The notes under the pieces were generated by a model. The model was not told where the DNA came from. It was given only the letters and a program-made list of their open reading frames with translations, and made no database searches. Positions 1-12,331 of a stretch of 64,000 nt of DNA are shown here, piece by piece. The DNA is from Heracleum sosnowskyi (Eukaryota; Streptophyta; Magnoliopsida; Apiales; Apiaceae): NCBI GenBank assembly GCA_030848705.1, contig CM061243.1, forward strand, positions 6,172,001-6,236,000, in the 5' to 3' direction. The translations under genes were made by a program, and so were the position numbers. The first letter of the stretch is position 1. Every line of letters begins with the position of its first letter.

Positions 1-866
1 CATTTCGGTTTGTATAAGAACTTACCTGGCATTATGCATTACCCAAAACACAAGACTATTAAGAGCAAAATTTAGATAAGGCCAAAGCAGTCGTTCCTAA
101 AGAGATTTGTATAGAAGGGGCTAAGTCATTTTTGATATCCTAAAATCAATTTTCTTTCTTCCATCAAGCATACACAAAAAATAATATATTACTTGCTCTT
201 GATACCAAATCACATATCTAAAAAACTGTTGTAAAAAAACCTAAGATACAAACACTGTTCACTTTCTTCTACAGAATGATAAGTGGTATATTGTTATTAA
301 TTAAATGAGGAGAAGAATAAAGGCGAAGTAGCAAACGACAAATGGTCTGATTACCATTGGGGAAAAATTAATCATTAGAACATCTGATAACGTGAAAAAA
401 TGATGCAGAAATAGATACATAATCTGTGAATAGGATGAGAATATATGGGAGAGACTTTAATCGAACTATTATTACAAGAACAGTTACAATTACCATTATA
501 CTCTTTTGTATAGTAGTACAGAATATTATTAGCATTTCAATTAGAAAAGAGAGAGAATAGTGATAGTTTCTTACAAAAATTGTACCAGCCCATTGATGGT
601 CCGTAAATATAGGAAATATTTTTTAGCTTAGCATCTGAAGTGTGAGTTCGAACAAGGCTGCTTTATGTAAGTCATTGTTTTGTGCCTCTGTCAGCCTCCA
701 TAGTATTAACCATTTCAGCTTCCTGGTCATTGCATTGATGGAGAGCCTCAGGAAAGTTCAATTTTGGTCCATCCATGTTGTACCAAGTAACCTTGGAGGC
801 CCACACATGTAGTCAAAACAAAAGGAGCAAAAGGCAATGGAACATGAAAGTGAAAATTAGTAGTCA
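1..866. other. Left edge, no confident gene
   Basis: This is AT-rich sequence downstream (in the minus direction) of the carrier pseudogene. The only coding-like piece is a minus-strand stretch of about 46 codons at roughly 672-812. It lies between two stops, lacks a clear start, and reads in part as VTWYNMDGPKLNFPEAL. I do not recognise it. It could be a stray exon or chance. I see nothing else here. Confidence 0.3.
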
Positions 867-1264
867 TTATCTTTTCATCACTTCTGGTGAACTCAATTGG
901 TTAAAAGTTCTGGGAACTTTAAGTAGCGATATCAACTCTTCTATTGCATGGTAAAGAACACGACATGCTGTATTTGCAGGAATACTTTGAGCCATAGCAG
1001 GACCAAAACTTTTCTACAATCCTTCGACTCCTTCGGAAGCCAAGATATCATGGTATTTTGAATTTTTGTAGTCATCAACCTGATCCGCACTCTTCACCAC
1101 ATCAGTAGGGTATATATAGATCCAGAATACTTCTCCGATCAATGGGTCTTGACCACCTGCGATGTATTGCTTTAGGCCTTCATTTGCACTAAACATGGCA
1201 GCATTTCCATAAATTTTGAGCGCAATTGCCAAGACCAATCCCTTGAACAAACCCTTCACACCTG
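867..1264 (-). pseudogene. 3' exon of a decayed BOU-type mitochondrial carrier
   Basis: Read on the minus strand, the sequence begins after a plausible splice acceptor (AACAG, about 1264). It encodes GLFKGLVLAIALKIYGNAAMF, then YPTDVVKSADQVDDYKN, then SEGVEGL. These match the last repeat of plant BOU-like mitochondrial carnitine/acylcarnitine carriers, inner-membrane transporters with three PX[D/E]XX[K/R] repeats; the PTDVVK signature is present. A TAG at 1014-1016 sits where the family has Tyr (GLYKG). The same frame continues past it as KSFGPAMAQSIPANTAC and stops at 867-869. A stretch of about 14 residues between the first helix and PTDVVK is missing compared with intact members. Nonsense codon plus internal deletion make this a pseudogene. 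Its upstream part lies beyond the retrotransposon at 13266-13545. Family assignment comes from recalled conserved motifs, not a search. Confidence 0.78.
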
Positions 1265-1332
1265 TTATTCAAAGAACATGCTTTGCTATTTAACATTGCA
1301 TATTAATCATGTTACTTTTTATATATAACATA

Positions 1333-1337
1333 TATCC
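1333..1337. repeat. Target-site duplication, left copy (Tat element)
   Basis: TATCC lies immediately before the TG that opens the left LTR. The identical TATCC follows the closing CA of the right LTR at 13257-13261. A 5-bp duplication is the normal signature of LTR-retrotransposon integration. Confidence 0.93.
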
Positions 1338-1803
1338 TGATGGCCTCCAGAACCGTAACCACGTTCTTACAGCCTACGAACCGTGATCGTTTTCTTACAG
1401 CCTACGGACCAAGAAATGCCCTGACCGCGGTATCCGTAGCCCCTACTCCCGTAGACACGCTCCCGTTCGCCAAAACACATGTCGGCCGGGCACGAACCAG
1501 TCATCCCCTGGGGCCCGGAAGCCATCCTAGAAACCCTCCACCTGGACGCATAGCTTCCGCCAGTCACCTGCCCTAAAGGAATATAGACCAACAGGCAGGC
1601 ACCTGCCTCGAGCCTCATCACCTAGTCTAGGCCGTAGACCTCCAAATGGCGCGAGGAGAGGCCTCCCATAAAGGGAGCCGAAAGTCAACCGGAACAGGGG
1701 AGCAGAAACGGGAGAAAGAGAGAAAAAGAGAATAGAACGAGAACCTGTGAACCATCTTCTGATGATTGCTACGGATTAAAGAGAACATCCATTTCGGCCA
1801 TCA
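1338..1803 (+). repeat. 5' LTR of Tat element
   Basis: Begins TGATGGCC and ends GGCCATCA, 466 bp. The right LTR at 12790-13256 differs at 5 positions plus one inserted C. No convincing TATA box is visible; GGAATATAGACC near 1580 is a weak candidate only. Confidence 0.93.
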
Positions 1804-1805
1804 TT

Positions 1806-1823
1806 TGGCGCCGCCGGCGGGGA
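1806..1823 (+). promoter_or_regulatory. Primer-binding site, tRNA-Asp type
   Basis: TGGCGCCGCCGGCGGGGA begins 2 bases after the LTR. It matches the complement of the plant tRNA-Asp 3' end (TGGCGCCGTTGCCGGGGA) at 15 of 18 positions and sets the site for minus-strand priming. Confidence 0.82.
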
Positions 1824-1905
1824 CGACAATACTTACCATCATCACAACAACGACCGTAGATAGCGTAGGAAGTTCAAGAACAGTGACAGTATCAACGACA
1901 AGAAC

Positions 1906-4900
1906 ATGAGTTGCGATTCGAGCGAGAGGAAACGTTCGTCGGAGTCGACGAGATCGTCGTCCTCCTCTCCACCCGAGTCTCACACAGTTAGCCAACTCTC
2001 CAATTTGCGGTCCCGACAAAGACACATGCAAGAACAGATGGACAGATTGACCGCACAAATGGCCGGAAACTACTATGAGGATCACCATCCACCATACTAC
2101 CCGGAAAACATCGCCGGACGGTCAGACTCCCGCCAGGAAGAGCATCGAGGGTCGTATCAGTCCGGCTCATCGACAGGAAGTCGGGGCATCCCTTACCACG
2201 GAAGCCGCTCTTCCTCAGGGTCGCAACGGACAGCGTTCCCAGAACCCTCCGGACACAGGAGACCTAACAGGCACAGATCACAATGGGAGCGCACCCCTAC
2301 ATCCAGTCACAGGCAAAGGTCGAGGACTCCTGTGCGCCGTAGACGCACACCCCCCATAATTATTTAGCAGAATACTCAATCTCATCAACCTGAGGAGCGA
2401 GAGGACTTGATGGTCAGACTAGCAAGGTTAGAAGAAATGGCGTCAAGCCCTTTCCTGGAGGCGAGTACGGGGAGGTCACCTTTCACAGAGATTCTGGAAG
2501 CTGCGCAAGTGGATCAGGGGGTGAAGATCACTGGCCTTGAGTCTTATGACGGTACATCTGATCCTAACGATCATTTGAGTTATTATGTAAACTTGATGAT
2601 TTGCCACAGGTACAATGATATCACCAAGTGCCGATTATTTGTTTCCACGCTCAAGGCGTACGCAAGGACTTGGTTCTCCGGGCTCTCCCCGAGGAGTATT
2701 AGCTCCTGGGAAGGGCTCAAAACCGCCTTCTTATCCAAATTCCGGATTAACACTCCCTATGCTGTCCACACCATATCCTTAGAGAACGTAAAACTAGAGC
2801 ACGGGGAGTCTTTGAGAGACTACATTGAGAAGTTTAAGACGGCGGCCTCAAAGGTGAAAGAGCTTCGGCCAACAAATGCCGTAGACTCTTTCATTAGAAA
2901 TATGAATTATCAAGAGTGCAGGGATTGCTGCAAAGAACTGTGCAACAAAGAGCCTGGAGATTTGTATGAAGCTTACGGGATTGCCTCAGCATACATCGCA
3001 ACAGACGAAAGGATTAGAGCCTATTATCCTGGTTCTAGAAGCGAAGCCTCTGGGTCAGGTCACACAGCAATGCAGGTGGATGGGATGGAAGATTTTAGAG
3101 GGAGGGGGCAGAAGAATTTCCCTTCAGACAGGCGACCGCCTCCTCGTCAGACTCGAGAAGAGCCTCACTTCACCCCGTTGAACAAGAGTCCCTCGGTTAT
3201 TCTAAAGGAAATCCGCGGGCACGATTATTTTCAGGCACCTCCCCCCATGAGGACCCCTACGGACAAGAGAGATAGGTCGTGTTTCTGCGACTATCACGAC
3301 AGTATTGGACATAACACTGATGAATGTACATCCCTGAAATATTTCCTAGAGAAGCTCGTGAGCAAAGGAGTAATGGGAAGTTATCTCCACGGGGCCGGTA
3401 AAGCCCCATCACAACCTCCCAACCCCCGACCCAGGCGAGTGATTGATATGATCATGGGTGGCGGGGACCCCCCTCCGAAAGAATTACAGGAAGTATTTCA
3501 ACTGGAAACGCAGAGAGCGTTCAGGTATTCGAAGACCCCCATTTCTTTTTCAGACGAAGACCATCCGGAAGGAGGGGTATGCCGCAGCGGTCCTCTTACG
3601 GTTCAGCTAGACATTGACGACCAGGATGTCCGGAAAGTGCTCATCGACAATGGCTCCTCGGTAGACATAATCTTCCGACACACTTTGAGGAGGATGGATC
3701 TGGGGGACAGACATGAGGAGCAAAAGGCCGAGGATACCCGGGGACCCCTCTATGGTTTTGGGAATCATGCTGTGCCCATTCAAGGGACCATCGACTTGCC
3801 CACTACATTTGGGACTGCTCCGCAAGAGGTAACTGCGTTGGTCAAGTATTACATTATTGACATTGCTTCCTCCTATAATGTGATCATAGGGCGACCTACC
3901 TTGTTTTTCCTGGGGGCTATCATTTCTACCCCTCATATGAAAGTGAAGTTCCCCACGGGTTGGGGTCCGGGAGAGTTAAAATCAGATAGTGAAGCCTCCC
4001 GCCTGTGCTACACGGCTTCCTTGTGTTTGGCTCAAACCAATCATCGCAAAAGAAAATACTACGGGGAACCGAAAGGGAAGGGTTCCGCTGGAAACGATGC
4101 TGAATCTAGCGGAACCAATTCTCCGCGAGTCCTCTTGGTCGAAAACGTTGAGTCAGAGTACCGAAGGCCTGAGGGAGACTGCGAACTTTCTCATTTCCCA
4201 CGAGCCATTCCCGGAGAGCCCACGGAATCGGTCGAACTGTACCAAGGAGATTCCTCCAAATTAATAACTATAGGGTCCGCTCTTGATCCCGTCCTAAAGG
4301 AAGCATTGATAGCTCTGTTGAGAGAATATGCTGATGTGTTTGCTTGGAACCCGGAGGACATGCCCGGATTAGATGAAACTGTAGCCATCCACAGACTCCA
4401 TATTAACCCCGCAACAGGGACAGTGAAACAGAAGAGGAGAAACTTTGCTCCTGAGAGGCAAAAGGCCATAGACGAAGAAATTAACAAGCTGCTAAAAGCA
4501 AATTTCATCTACGAAATTCAGTTCCCGGAGTGGATTGCAAATGTGGTGCTTGTGAAAAAGTCTAGTGGGAAATGGAGAGTATGCATTGATTACACTGATC
4601 TTAATAAAGCTACGCCTAAGGACTACTATCCCTTACCCACCATAGATCAGCTCATCGATGCAACCGCAGGGCACGTCCTTTTCAGCTTCTTAGATGCCTA
4701 CTCCGGATACAATCAGATTGCCTTGGCCCCGGAAGACCAGCCGAAGACGTCCTTCATTACCCACCGGGCAGTGTATGCTTACCGCGTGCTCCCAATGGGT
4801 CTCATGAATGCCGGAGCCACTTATCAGAAAGCTATGAATAAGATTTTTGCCCCCCAAATCGGAAGAAATTTGGAGGTATATGCGGACGACGTGATCGTCA

Positions 4901-7473
4901 AGTCTCATGAAAAGTAAGATCACCTGCAAGACCTGAAAGAAACCTTTGGGAACCTCCGAGAGTCCCGTCTCAAACTCAATCCAAACAAGTGCACTTTCGG
5001 AGTGGCCAGCGGAAAGTTCTTAGGACGTGTCATTAGCGGGCAGGGCATCGAGGTGAACCCCGACAAGGTTAAGGCCATCTTGGGGATGCAGCCCCCCACA
5101 ACCCCGAAACAAGTTCAAACTCTCAACGGGTGTCTCACCGCGCTACGGCGTTTCATTTCGAAACTGGCCGAGAAAAGCCTTCCCTTCTTTGAAATCTTGA
5201 AAGGAGTGAACAAGTCACGCCAAATTCAATGGACACCGAACTGTCAAGAGGCGTTCGAATCATTAAAGAAATATCTTACCTCTCCCCCAGTCCTATCTTG
5301 TCCCGTTTCAGGGGAGCCTCTGTACCTATACCTTGCAGTGGCCCAAGAAGCCGTAAGTTCGTGCCTCCTCCGGGAAGCGGAAGGGAGGCAATTGCCTGTG
5401 TACTATGTCAGTCATGTCCTACGGAATGCGGAGGTTCGGTACCCCGTCATAGAAAAGATGGCTTACTCCCTACTGTTGGCCAGCCGAAAGCTAAGACCCT
5501 ATTTCCAGGGCCATGAGATCAAGGTGTACACTAATCATCCCTTGAGGAAAATTTTGCATAAACCTGACCTATCTGGGAGACTTGTAAACTGGGCGGTCGA
5601 GCTTAGTCATTTCAGCATTTCTTACCTCCCCCGGACAGCCATCAAAGGTCAGGCTTTGGCCGATTTCTTGGTAGAATGCTCTGTTTCAGAAGATTCCAAA
5701 CCCGAACTCACGACGGCGGTCGGTACCGCGGCCGAAGAAAGTACCCCTGTACCCTGGACGTTGTTTGTTGATGGGTCTTCTACAGCCGATCATAGCGGAG
5801 CCGAAGTGCTCCTCATCAGCCCGGAAGGTTTCGAGATTCAGCAGGCCATCCGTTTCGATTTCCCAGCCACCAATAACTGCTCGGAATACGAAGCGTTGAT
5901 CGCCGGACTCCGGCTGGCTAAGGCTCTTCAAGTTCAACACCTCAAGGCCTACAACGATTCTCAACTGATCGTCAACCAGATCCTCGGGACCTTTGTTGCT
6001 AAATCCCCTCTGCTGGTCAGATATCTCCAAGAGACCCGAGAGAGGCTCACCCAATTCCCCACTGCATCGCTTGAAGGGATTGTGAGGGAAGAGAATTCTC
6101 GCGCCGATGCTCTCGCTAGGTTGGCCACCGGGGAAGAATCTCCTCCTGGCTCTAGTGTCCACTACACTGTATTGCTCGCGCCGTCGGTCAACCCTGCTAC
6201 GGACGTTTTGTCCCAAGTCATGGTCCTCTCTTACGGCCCTAACTGGATGACCCCGATTGTTTTGTACCTCCAAGATGGAATGTTGCCCGAGGACCGCAAA
6301 TCTGCGCGGACTCTCCGGGGAAAGTCGGCCCATTATACCCTGATCGATGGGGCGTTGTATCGAAGATCTTTCCTTGCACCCCTGCTCAAGTGTTTGGATT
6401 GCCCCGAGGCAGACTATTGCATGCTAGAAGTACATGAAGGGATCTGTGGAAGTCATTCCTCCGGGGAGGTCCTAGCCCATAAAGTTTTGCGCCAGGGCTA
6501 TTATTGGCCCACATTGCGATCAGACTGTCTCAATTATGCCAAAGTTTGTGTTAATTGCCAATTGTTCTCTTCGGTCCCCAGGCTTCCTCCGGTTCTTCCT
6601 ACCTCTGTGCTCTCCCCCGTCCCCTTCGACATGTGGGGTGTGGATATTATGGGACCTTTTCCCCCCGCCAGGGGGGCGCTAAAGTTCATCATTGTGGCCG
6701 TAGACTACATGACTAAATGGGTGGAGGCCAAAGTCGTGGCACATATCACCGCGGTAGTCTGCCGCAGGTTCTTTCACGAATCGGTCGTCACACGTTTCGG
6801 CATTCCCCGAGTCCTGGTCACTGACAACGGCAGACAGTTTATTGATACCGATTTCGAAGAATACCTCTCTGCTTACTCAATCCAGCACAGGAGGTCGTCC
6901 GTGGCTTATCCTCAGTCCAACGGTCAAGTAGAGGTTACCAATCGAAGCTTGTTGCAAAGCCTCCGCAAGAATGTTGAAGACCGAAAAACTATGTGGGCTG
7001 AAGAACTCCCCAATATTCTCTGGGCCTACCGAACAGATAATAGGAAACCCACGGGGGAAAGCCCCTTCAGACTCACCTACGGCACTGAAGCTGTGATTCC
7101 TGTAGAACTGGGAGAACCGTCTTTACGGGTCCAGCAATATGACCCCAAAGCTAACGAGGCAGGAATTCGAACTAACTTGGATCTATTGGAAGAACGAAGG
7201 GAAAATGCAGTGATACGAATGGCCAATTACAAACAAACTACAGCCAGATATTTCGGAAGGATCAATCCCCGGGAGTTCCAGGCCGGAGACAAAGTATTGC
7301 GCTCTACGGCGGTGTCCGACCCCACCCACAACCGAAAGATGGATCCTAACTAGGAAGGTCCTTATATCATCCATCAGGTTATCAAGACAGGAACGTACAC
7401 ACTCGCCCACCTACATGGGGAAGTCCTCCCCAACACATGGCACGCCACTCATCTCCGGCGTTTTTACCCATAA
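1906..7473 (+). pseudogene. Tat-lineage gag-pol, three nonsense codons
   Basis: One continuous reading frame from ATG 1906 to TAA 7471-7473, interrupted by TAG at 2365-2367, TAA at 4915-4917 and TAG at 7351-7353. All segments are in the same phase, so there is no frameshift. Order: Ser/Arg-rich N-terminus; retrotransposon gag domain (about 2550-3000); cysteine/histidine motif (CDYHDSIGHNTDEC, near 3290); aspartic protease LIDNGSSVDIIF (about 3640); reverse transcriptase with YADDVIVKS (about 4876-4902); RNase H; a second archaeal-type RNase H starting LFVDGSS (about 5760); integrase with HHCC zinc finger and DDE (WGVDIMGP, LVTDNGRQF, near 6640-6840). The second stop falls just after the YADD motif. 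The third replaces the conserved Trp of the PNWEGPY motif near the C-terminus. No full polyprotein can be made from this copy without readthrough. Confidence 0.9.
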
Positions 7474-7756
7474 GTACCCCTCTACTAACACCTTCCGGCA
7501 CCGTAGCAATTTTGATGTAATGCTCGAGTAACTTAAAAGTTACTGCGTTTGTTTTTCCGGAGTGTAACACTGCATCTCTAAGGCATAAAAGTGCATAGAT
7601 GCCACTATATACGGCCTACCGGCCGCTTTCTGATTATGATAAAACACCCGACTGTCTATCTTCATTGACTCTGCCTTTTGCATATAAGGATCTCATTAAC
7701 CTGTCCGTTCAAACGCATGTATCACTAGCCATTTCATTATGACTACGGGCACGGCT

Positions 7757-8030
7757 CAGGTAATCCTCCCATTCAAAAGCCAACATATGTAGCCCGCAGA
7801 AAGCTACGGCATGGGTGGATTTCAAGTAAAACACCGGTTCATTAAAAAGCCGATATATGTAGCTCGAATGAAGCTACGGCATGAACGGGTCTCGGTAAAA
7901 CACCGGTTCATTAAAAAGCCGATATATGTAGCTCGAATGAAGCTACTGCATGAACGGGTCTCGGTAAAACACCGGTTCATTAAAAAGCCAGCACAAGTAG
8001 CTCACACGAAGCTACGGCACGAACTGGCCC
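7757..8030 (+). repeat. 69-bp tandem repeat inside Tat element
   Basis: The unit starting GTAAAACACCGGTTCATTAA begins at 7826, 7895 and 7964, a period of exactly 69 bp. A diverged partial copy lies upstream (about 7757-7825) and the last copy decays by 8030. It is just downstream of pol, where Tat-type elements often carry tandem repeats. An 89-codon open frame across it is a by-product of the repeat. Confidence 0.85.
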
Positions 8031-8377
8031 GACTTAATAAAAAGGCACCATTCCCAAAACTGGGAGTTGGAAATCTGTGATGTGCTACGGCGTACACCAA
8101 TTTCAAATTCCTACTCCGACAGGGGGCAATCGGCTAACTCACATGTTTTACCTCGATTCCTTTTGTTATAACACTTCCGTATTACTAATGAAGGTAGCAG
8201 CACATCGGCCAGACTACGGTTCTTGCTACTCTAAAACCTACGGAGATATTTTCAAAGCTATCCAAACTACTTGTTCACAACTTGTAAAACGAATCATCAT
8301 TTAAACAAGAATGTCATATGTAAAAAACAGGCATAGAACTTAAAATCAAACTACGACAAATAAATAGATGAAACCTC

Positions 8378-8394
8378 GTTTATTTATTTATTTA
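8378..8394 (-). terminator. Poly(A) signals of the small antisense gene
   Basis: On the minus strand this reads as overlapping AATAAA hexamers (AATAAATAAATAA). It starts about 65 bases beyond the TAG stop at 8459. That is a suitable distance for 3'-end processing of the antisense minigene. Confidence 0.5.
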
Positions 8395-8458
8395 AAAATT
8401 ACAATAAAAGGGGGGCCCATCACAGATTTGATTGGGTCCACCCCTAAAGAAGATAAAA

Positions 8459-8683
8459 CTAGGCTGCGGCAGCAGCCGAGCCTGAGCCAGGAGGTCCTTT
8501 CCCGTCTTCACCATTCTTGCGAATGGTCGCCTCCTCCTCTTCTTTCTTCTTCTGCTTAGCGGCCTCGTCCCTTTCGTACTCCTCCAGGGCTGCCTGGAGC
8601 ATCATGTACTCGTCCTAGTCGTTCATCTGAATCTCCTCGAGCTCCTCAGCAGTCAGGTCCAACACGTTCTTTCCGTTGTGCAT
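8459..8683 (-). pseudogene. Small antisense ORF of the Tat element, 74 codons, one nonsense codon
   Basis: Minus-strand frame from ATG 8683 to TAG 8459-8461. It encodes an acidic, coiled-coil-like peptide (MHNGKNVLDLTAEELEEIQ at the N-terminus, a Lys/Glu-rich middle, Gly/Ser/Ala-rich end). Codon 23 is TAG (8615-8617), so only 22 residues could be made without readthrough. Gene architecture surrounds it: TATA box at 8898-8905, splice donor CCAG/GTAC at 8823-8822, and a pyrimidine tract with acceptor TTTAG at 8690-8689. Removing the 135-bp leader intron places the ATG five bases into the second exon. AATAAA signals follow. I do not recognise the protein. The small size means coding status rests mainly on these surrounding signals. 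Confidence 0.5.
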
Positions 8684-8897
8684 TTTTCCTAAACAACAAA
8701 GGGAAAAAAAGGAATAAAATCAAATAGCGAATAAAGCACTTTATATTTAAAAATAAAGGGAAAGAAAGAAAGGGGAAAACTCTAAAGAAAACTCGTCATA
8801 ACAAAAAGCTGACTGAGAAGTACCTGGCAAGAAAGGAAAAGGATTCCGAGTGAAGGAGAGCGTCTGAGATAAATAAGAACGGAAAGGAGAAATTGGT

Positions 8898-8905
8898 TAT
8901 TTATA
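8898..8905 (-). promoter_or_regulatory. TATA box, antisense minigene
   Basis: The minus strand reads GGCCTATAAATAACC, a near-ideal plant TATA box (TATAAATA). It sits about 75 bases upstream of the predicted splice donor at 8823, which leaves room for a start site near 8870 and a short leader exon. Confidence 0.55.
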
Positions 8906-9298
8906 GGCCAACGCGGACGAATGCGAAAGGGTGGAAACCATTGGAATTCCGCCAGAAATAAATGACTGACGGTTTCCAAGGCAGTCAAACCGTCAAAAAT
9001 ATTGACTCAAGACTGCCTCCCCATTCGCGTCTTCCCCAGGACAGTATTCCCGCCTTTGGGAATTCAAAAAACTACCGAATAAAGTGATGCAAAGCCACAA
9101 TCAAATAAAAGCGACAATTAAAATCAGAAAAACGGATTTCGAGACATAATTAAAAAACCAAAGTGTTCAAGATCCACAAGGAGAAATTGAAATACCAAAA
9201 GAGATACATTCCACCGAATACACCTAAAGGCCGAAAGGGCTGAAAGAAAACCAAAAACCAAAAACATAAACTCAGATGCCTACGGGTCACCCTGTGCC

Positions 9299-12004
9299 CT
9301 ACGGAAGAGGCTCGTCGGACCCCTTTGTTGGTTCGGGGTCGCCTCTGGGCCCCCCTTCAGATCCTTCCGGCTCACGAGCCTTCTCCTCCTGCTCCCTCTC
9401 CTCAGCCCCGACCTCGTTTCGGACCCCATCCTCACCTCTGTCTCCTACGGCTTTCTCAGCCTCCAGTCGCGCTATTTCGAAATCGCGAAAGGCTTCTATG
9501 GAGTGTGCCGTGGGGTCAAACGCATTACCTGCACCCACAAACTTCAGATAATCGTTATAGCCTTCCTCATGAAACTCCCCAACCTTTATCTCCAACTCGG
9601 TGATATATGCCTCCGAACCCTTGTATCGGCCCACACAATCTTCGAATGTGATGTGGGCCTCTCTTTCAACTCGCTCCAACAATTGAGTGGTTTTTGCCAA
9701 CTCCTCGGCTAGTTCCTTGAACTCCTTTCCTCGCTGATCAAGGGCAGCCCGCAGACTTGCAGAAACCCCCTTCTCCATTTGCTGTTCTTCCCCTATCTTC
9801 GCAGAACGCTCCTCCGCCTGCTTCCGTGTTTCCCTTTCCTTGCTCAACTCTAGCACCGCAGCCTCCTCCCTTGCCCGAGAATCCTTCAGTAAGTTTAAAG
9901 CTTCGTCCCTAGCTTGTTTTTCGCTAATAGCTCTCCTGTGCTCTGCCGTAGCCAGGAGACGGTTGCTTGCGGTTCTTTCCGTAGCCCCCATGAGATAAGC
10001 CCCCAGCTGTCAGGAAAGAATAAACCACAGAAAACGAACGATTAGAATTAACTGAATTGATTAAAGACAAACGATCAATAAGAGTGATGCCGCAGGGGCG
10101 AGTATTACCTTTCCGTAAGCTTCCTTGACCTTACGAATCAAATCTTCCTCATTCTCCCTCTCGATCTTCGCCCGATCCTGGGCCAAAGAAAAAGCGCTCA
10201 AAGCCTCCAGAGGAAGCTCAACTTGCGGATCCTCCCCCAGCCAACCCTGACGGGCTTGGAATCGAATAAGGGTGTAACCCTCCACGCCCTCAGCCGGAGG
10301 GGTCATAGGAACCGGGGGTAAACCGGAACCTGAACCGCCCACGTCTGCGGAGTCGGTCCTCATCCCTCGGGACGCGATCATGAAACCCGGAAGAACTTCG
10401 ACGTCACTGTCATCCCCATCAGTCTCGTCCCTTAGCCGGCACCCGGGCCCCTTTCCAGCCCTCAACTTCTTCGACATTCCTGTCTCCCCTGTCTTGATCC
10501 CTCTTTTCTTATGACGCAGTGTTTGGAGGGGTGTGTTTTCAGAATCCGTAGCACCAGTGGGGGCAGCCGTGTGGGTCCCCCCGGTTGAGACGGCCGGCTT
10601 GGCGGAGGACTCCCCTACGGCAGTGTTGTCGTCCCCGCTGTGCTTGCTCTCGTGTCCCCTCACCACCTGTTTCTTTCGAGCCAAAGCTAGAATTTGACTC
10701 TTATCCATCCGAGAGGAAGAAGGTAGATCCTTCAGTAACACTACAAAAGGAAACACAGAGCAAAGGGAAAGTCAGCAAATAACACCGCTATTTACACACA
10801 TTAGAATAAAAAAATGGGTCGAAGGCACTAAAAGGGCCTCACAATTGTGGTTTACTAAAAAGGGAACTTTCCAGAAATCCCCTTCCGTCCACAAACCCTT
10901 GACCTGCCCTCCTACGAAAAGGGATGTCGCGGCTCGTTCGTTGGGCTCTAACCTCTCGGACCTACGGACGGCCCCGTTTACCCCATCGGGCCTCCGGTAT
11001 TCGGGAAGATAGCCTAAGTCACCCCCTCGGAACAACAGCCATTCCACATGCCACCCTTTGTTGGATGAGGGGACCTCTACCAGTATACCCCCTAGGCTCT
11101 TAGCCCCCTTCCAATGAAGCTCGAACAAGGGTTGATAATCTCGAGAAGCCTGAAGGCTGTGCAAAGACCAAAACAGAGTCAAGGTGGGTTCTAAGCCCAA
11201 CTCCGTGCACCTAGCGATGAAAGCGCAAATCTTCCGGATGGAGTTAGGGCCAAGCTGTCCTAGGCCCAGCCTCATGTCCACCATTAAAGTATGGAAGAAC
11301 ATGTGCATTGGCAACCTTAACCCCGCTCTAAAATGCTCCAAAGGGATCCCTACCCAAAAATCGTCTCTCCTAGAATATATAAACTTCCCTTCGCCCGGCA
11401 GGCTGATTTCGTATTCATCCGGTATCTGAAATGAGTGCCGCACCGACCCGTAGAAATCTTCGTTGAACAAACACTTCTTATGAAGGTACTCGAGACCCTT
11501 CAGTCGATCTCGGGAAGTCTCATCCGACGAAATACCATCCCCAGGTTTGTAATAACACTTCAATCCATGAGTCCTAAAGTAATCCTCCCTTCGAGCGGTC
11601 GGCGGGGTATTCACAAACTTTTGGGAAGGATCCAGCCATTTTCCCGACTCCCCCAAACAACTTTTCGTCGGAATCACCAACCCCTCGGCCCTAAAATACT
11701 TGGGGGCCCCGCCGTCGGTGTTGCCCTCAGCCACCACCTCTTTCCCCTCTCGTCTGCCTTCCAGGCCGGTTTTAGGGACCCCTGCGGCCGCATTCCCTCG
11801 GGGGTTTTTCGTTATGACCACCTTCCTACCCTCAGGGACTTTCCAGTCGCGAGCATTCTCCGGGGAGCTGGCAGCCGTTGAGCTCTCTGAAGAAGCATCA
11901 TCGTCTCCATAACCCCCCACGTCGCCCGAGTCTGACAATTGCTCGTTGTCTGAGTCCGTAGTGCTCCCTTCCTCTGAAACCATGACTCGCTTCCGCTTGG
12001 CCAT
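9299..12004 (-). CDS. Antisense spliced gene carried by the Tat element, about 833 aa, gypsy-type transposon domain
   Basis: Three minus-strand coding exons join cleanly: 12004-10843, 10740-10109 and 10006-9299. Introns are 10842-10741 (GTGAGG...GTAG, phase 1) and 10108-10007 (GTAATA...ACAG, phase 0), both 102 bp. The joined frame is 834 codons with no internal stop. The N-terminus is basic then acidic/Ser-rich (MAKRKRVMVSEEGS), suggesting a nuclear protein. The middle (VGIPLEHFRAGLRLPMHMFF to LEPTLTLFW) resembles the putative gypsy-type transposon domain (Pfam PF04195). Exon 2 has acidic and Lys/Arg-rich patches. Exon 3 is a long Glu/Lys/Arg-rich coiled coil. A further leader intron is plausible (donor CAG/GTAACA at 12331, acceptor GTAG at 12023). 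Antisense ORFs here are known from Tat elements; their function is not established. This one is intact although gag-pol of the same copy is not. Confidence 0.8.
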
Positions 12005-12022
12005 CCAACGATTGGCGGGAAA

Positions 12023-12331
12023 CTACACATACGAAAGAAAGAACAGTCACTATACGCCTTAGTGCTCAATTTGAAACCCTAACTAATCCCTGCCCCTCGA
12101 CCTGGGTGCTTAAACTTTAACAGACCAATTGGTTGCCTTAAAGGAGAAAGGCCTATAGTGACGACTCTTCGCTTCCCGTGGGCAGTATGTGTAGCCCCAA
12201 AAAGGAAAAAGAAAAGACAAAAAGGGGGGAGAGAAGAAGAGAGGACGCAAGCGCCGAAAAATGACGAACGTGTCACGCCCAATGAGAAATAAGAAACAAA
12301 AACCAAGAATGACATTGAAGGGGCAATGTTA
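12023..12331 (-). other. Predicted 5'-leader intron of the large antisense gene
   Basis: The minus strand has donor TTCAG/GTAACA at 12331 and acceptor CGTATGTGTAG ending at 12023, 18 bases before ATG 12004. With this intron the unit would have four exons. This is sequence-signal inference only. Confidence 0.45.

Noticed and set aside
7811..8080. 89-codon plus-strand open frame
   Set aside because: It is the translation of the 69-bp tandem repeat; 69 is a multiple of three, so an open unit stays open when repeated.
10741..10860. Alternative donors GTAAAC (10855) and GTGCCT (10828) for antisense intron 1
   Set aside because: Both leave phase 0, whereas the acceptor at 10741 needs phase 1. Only GTGAGG at 10842 keeps the frame.
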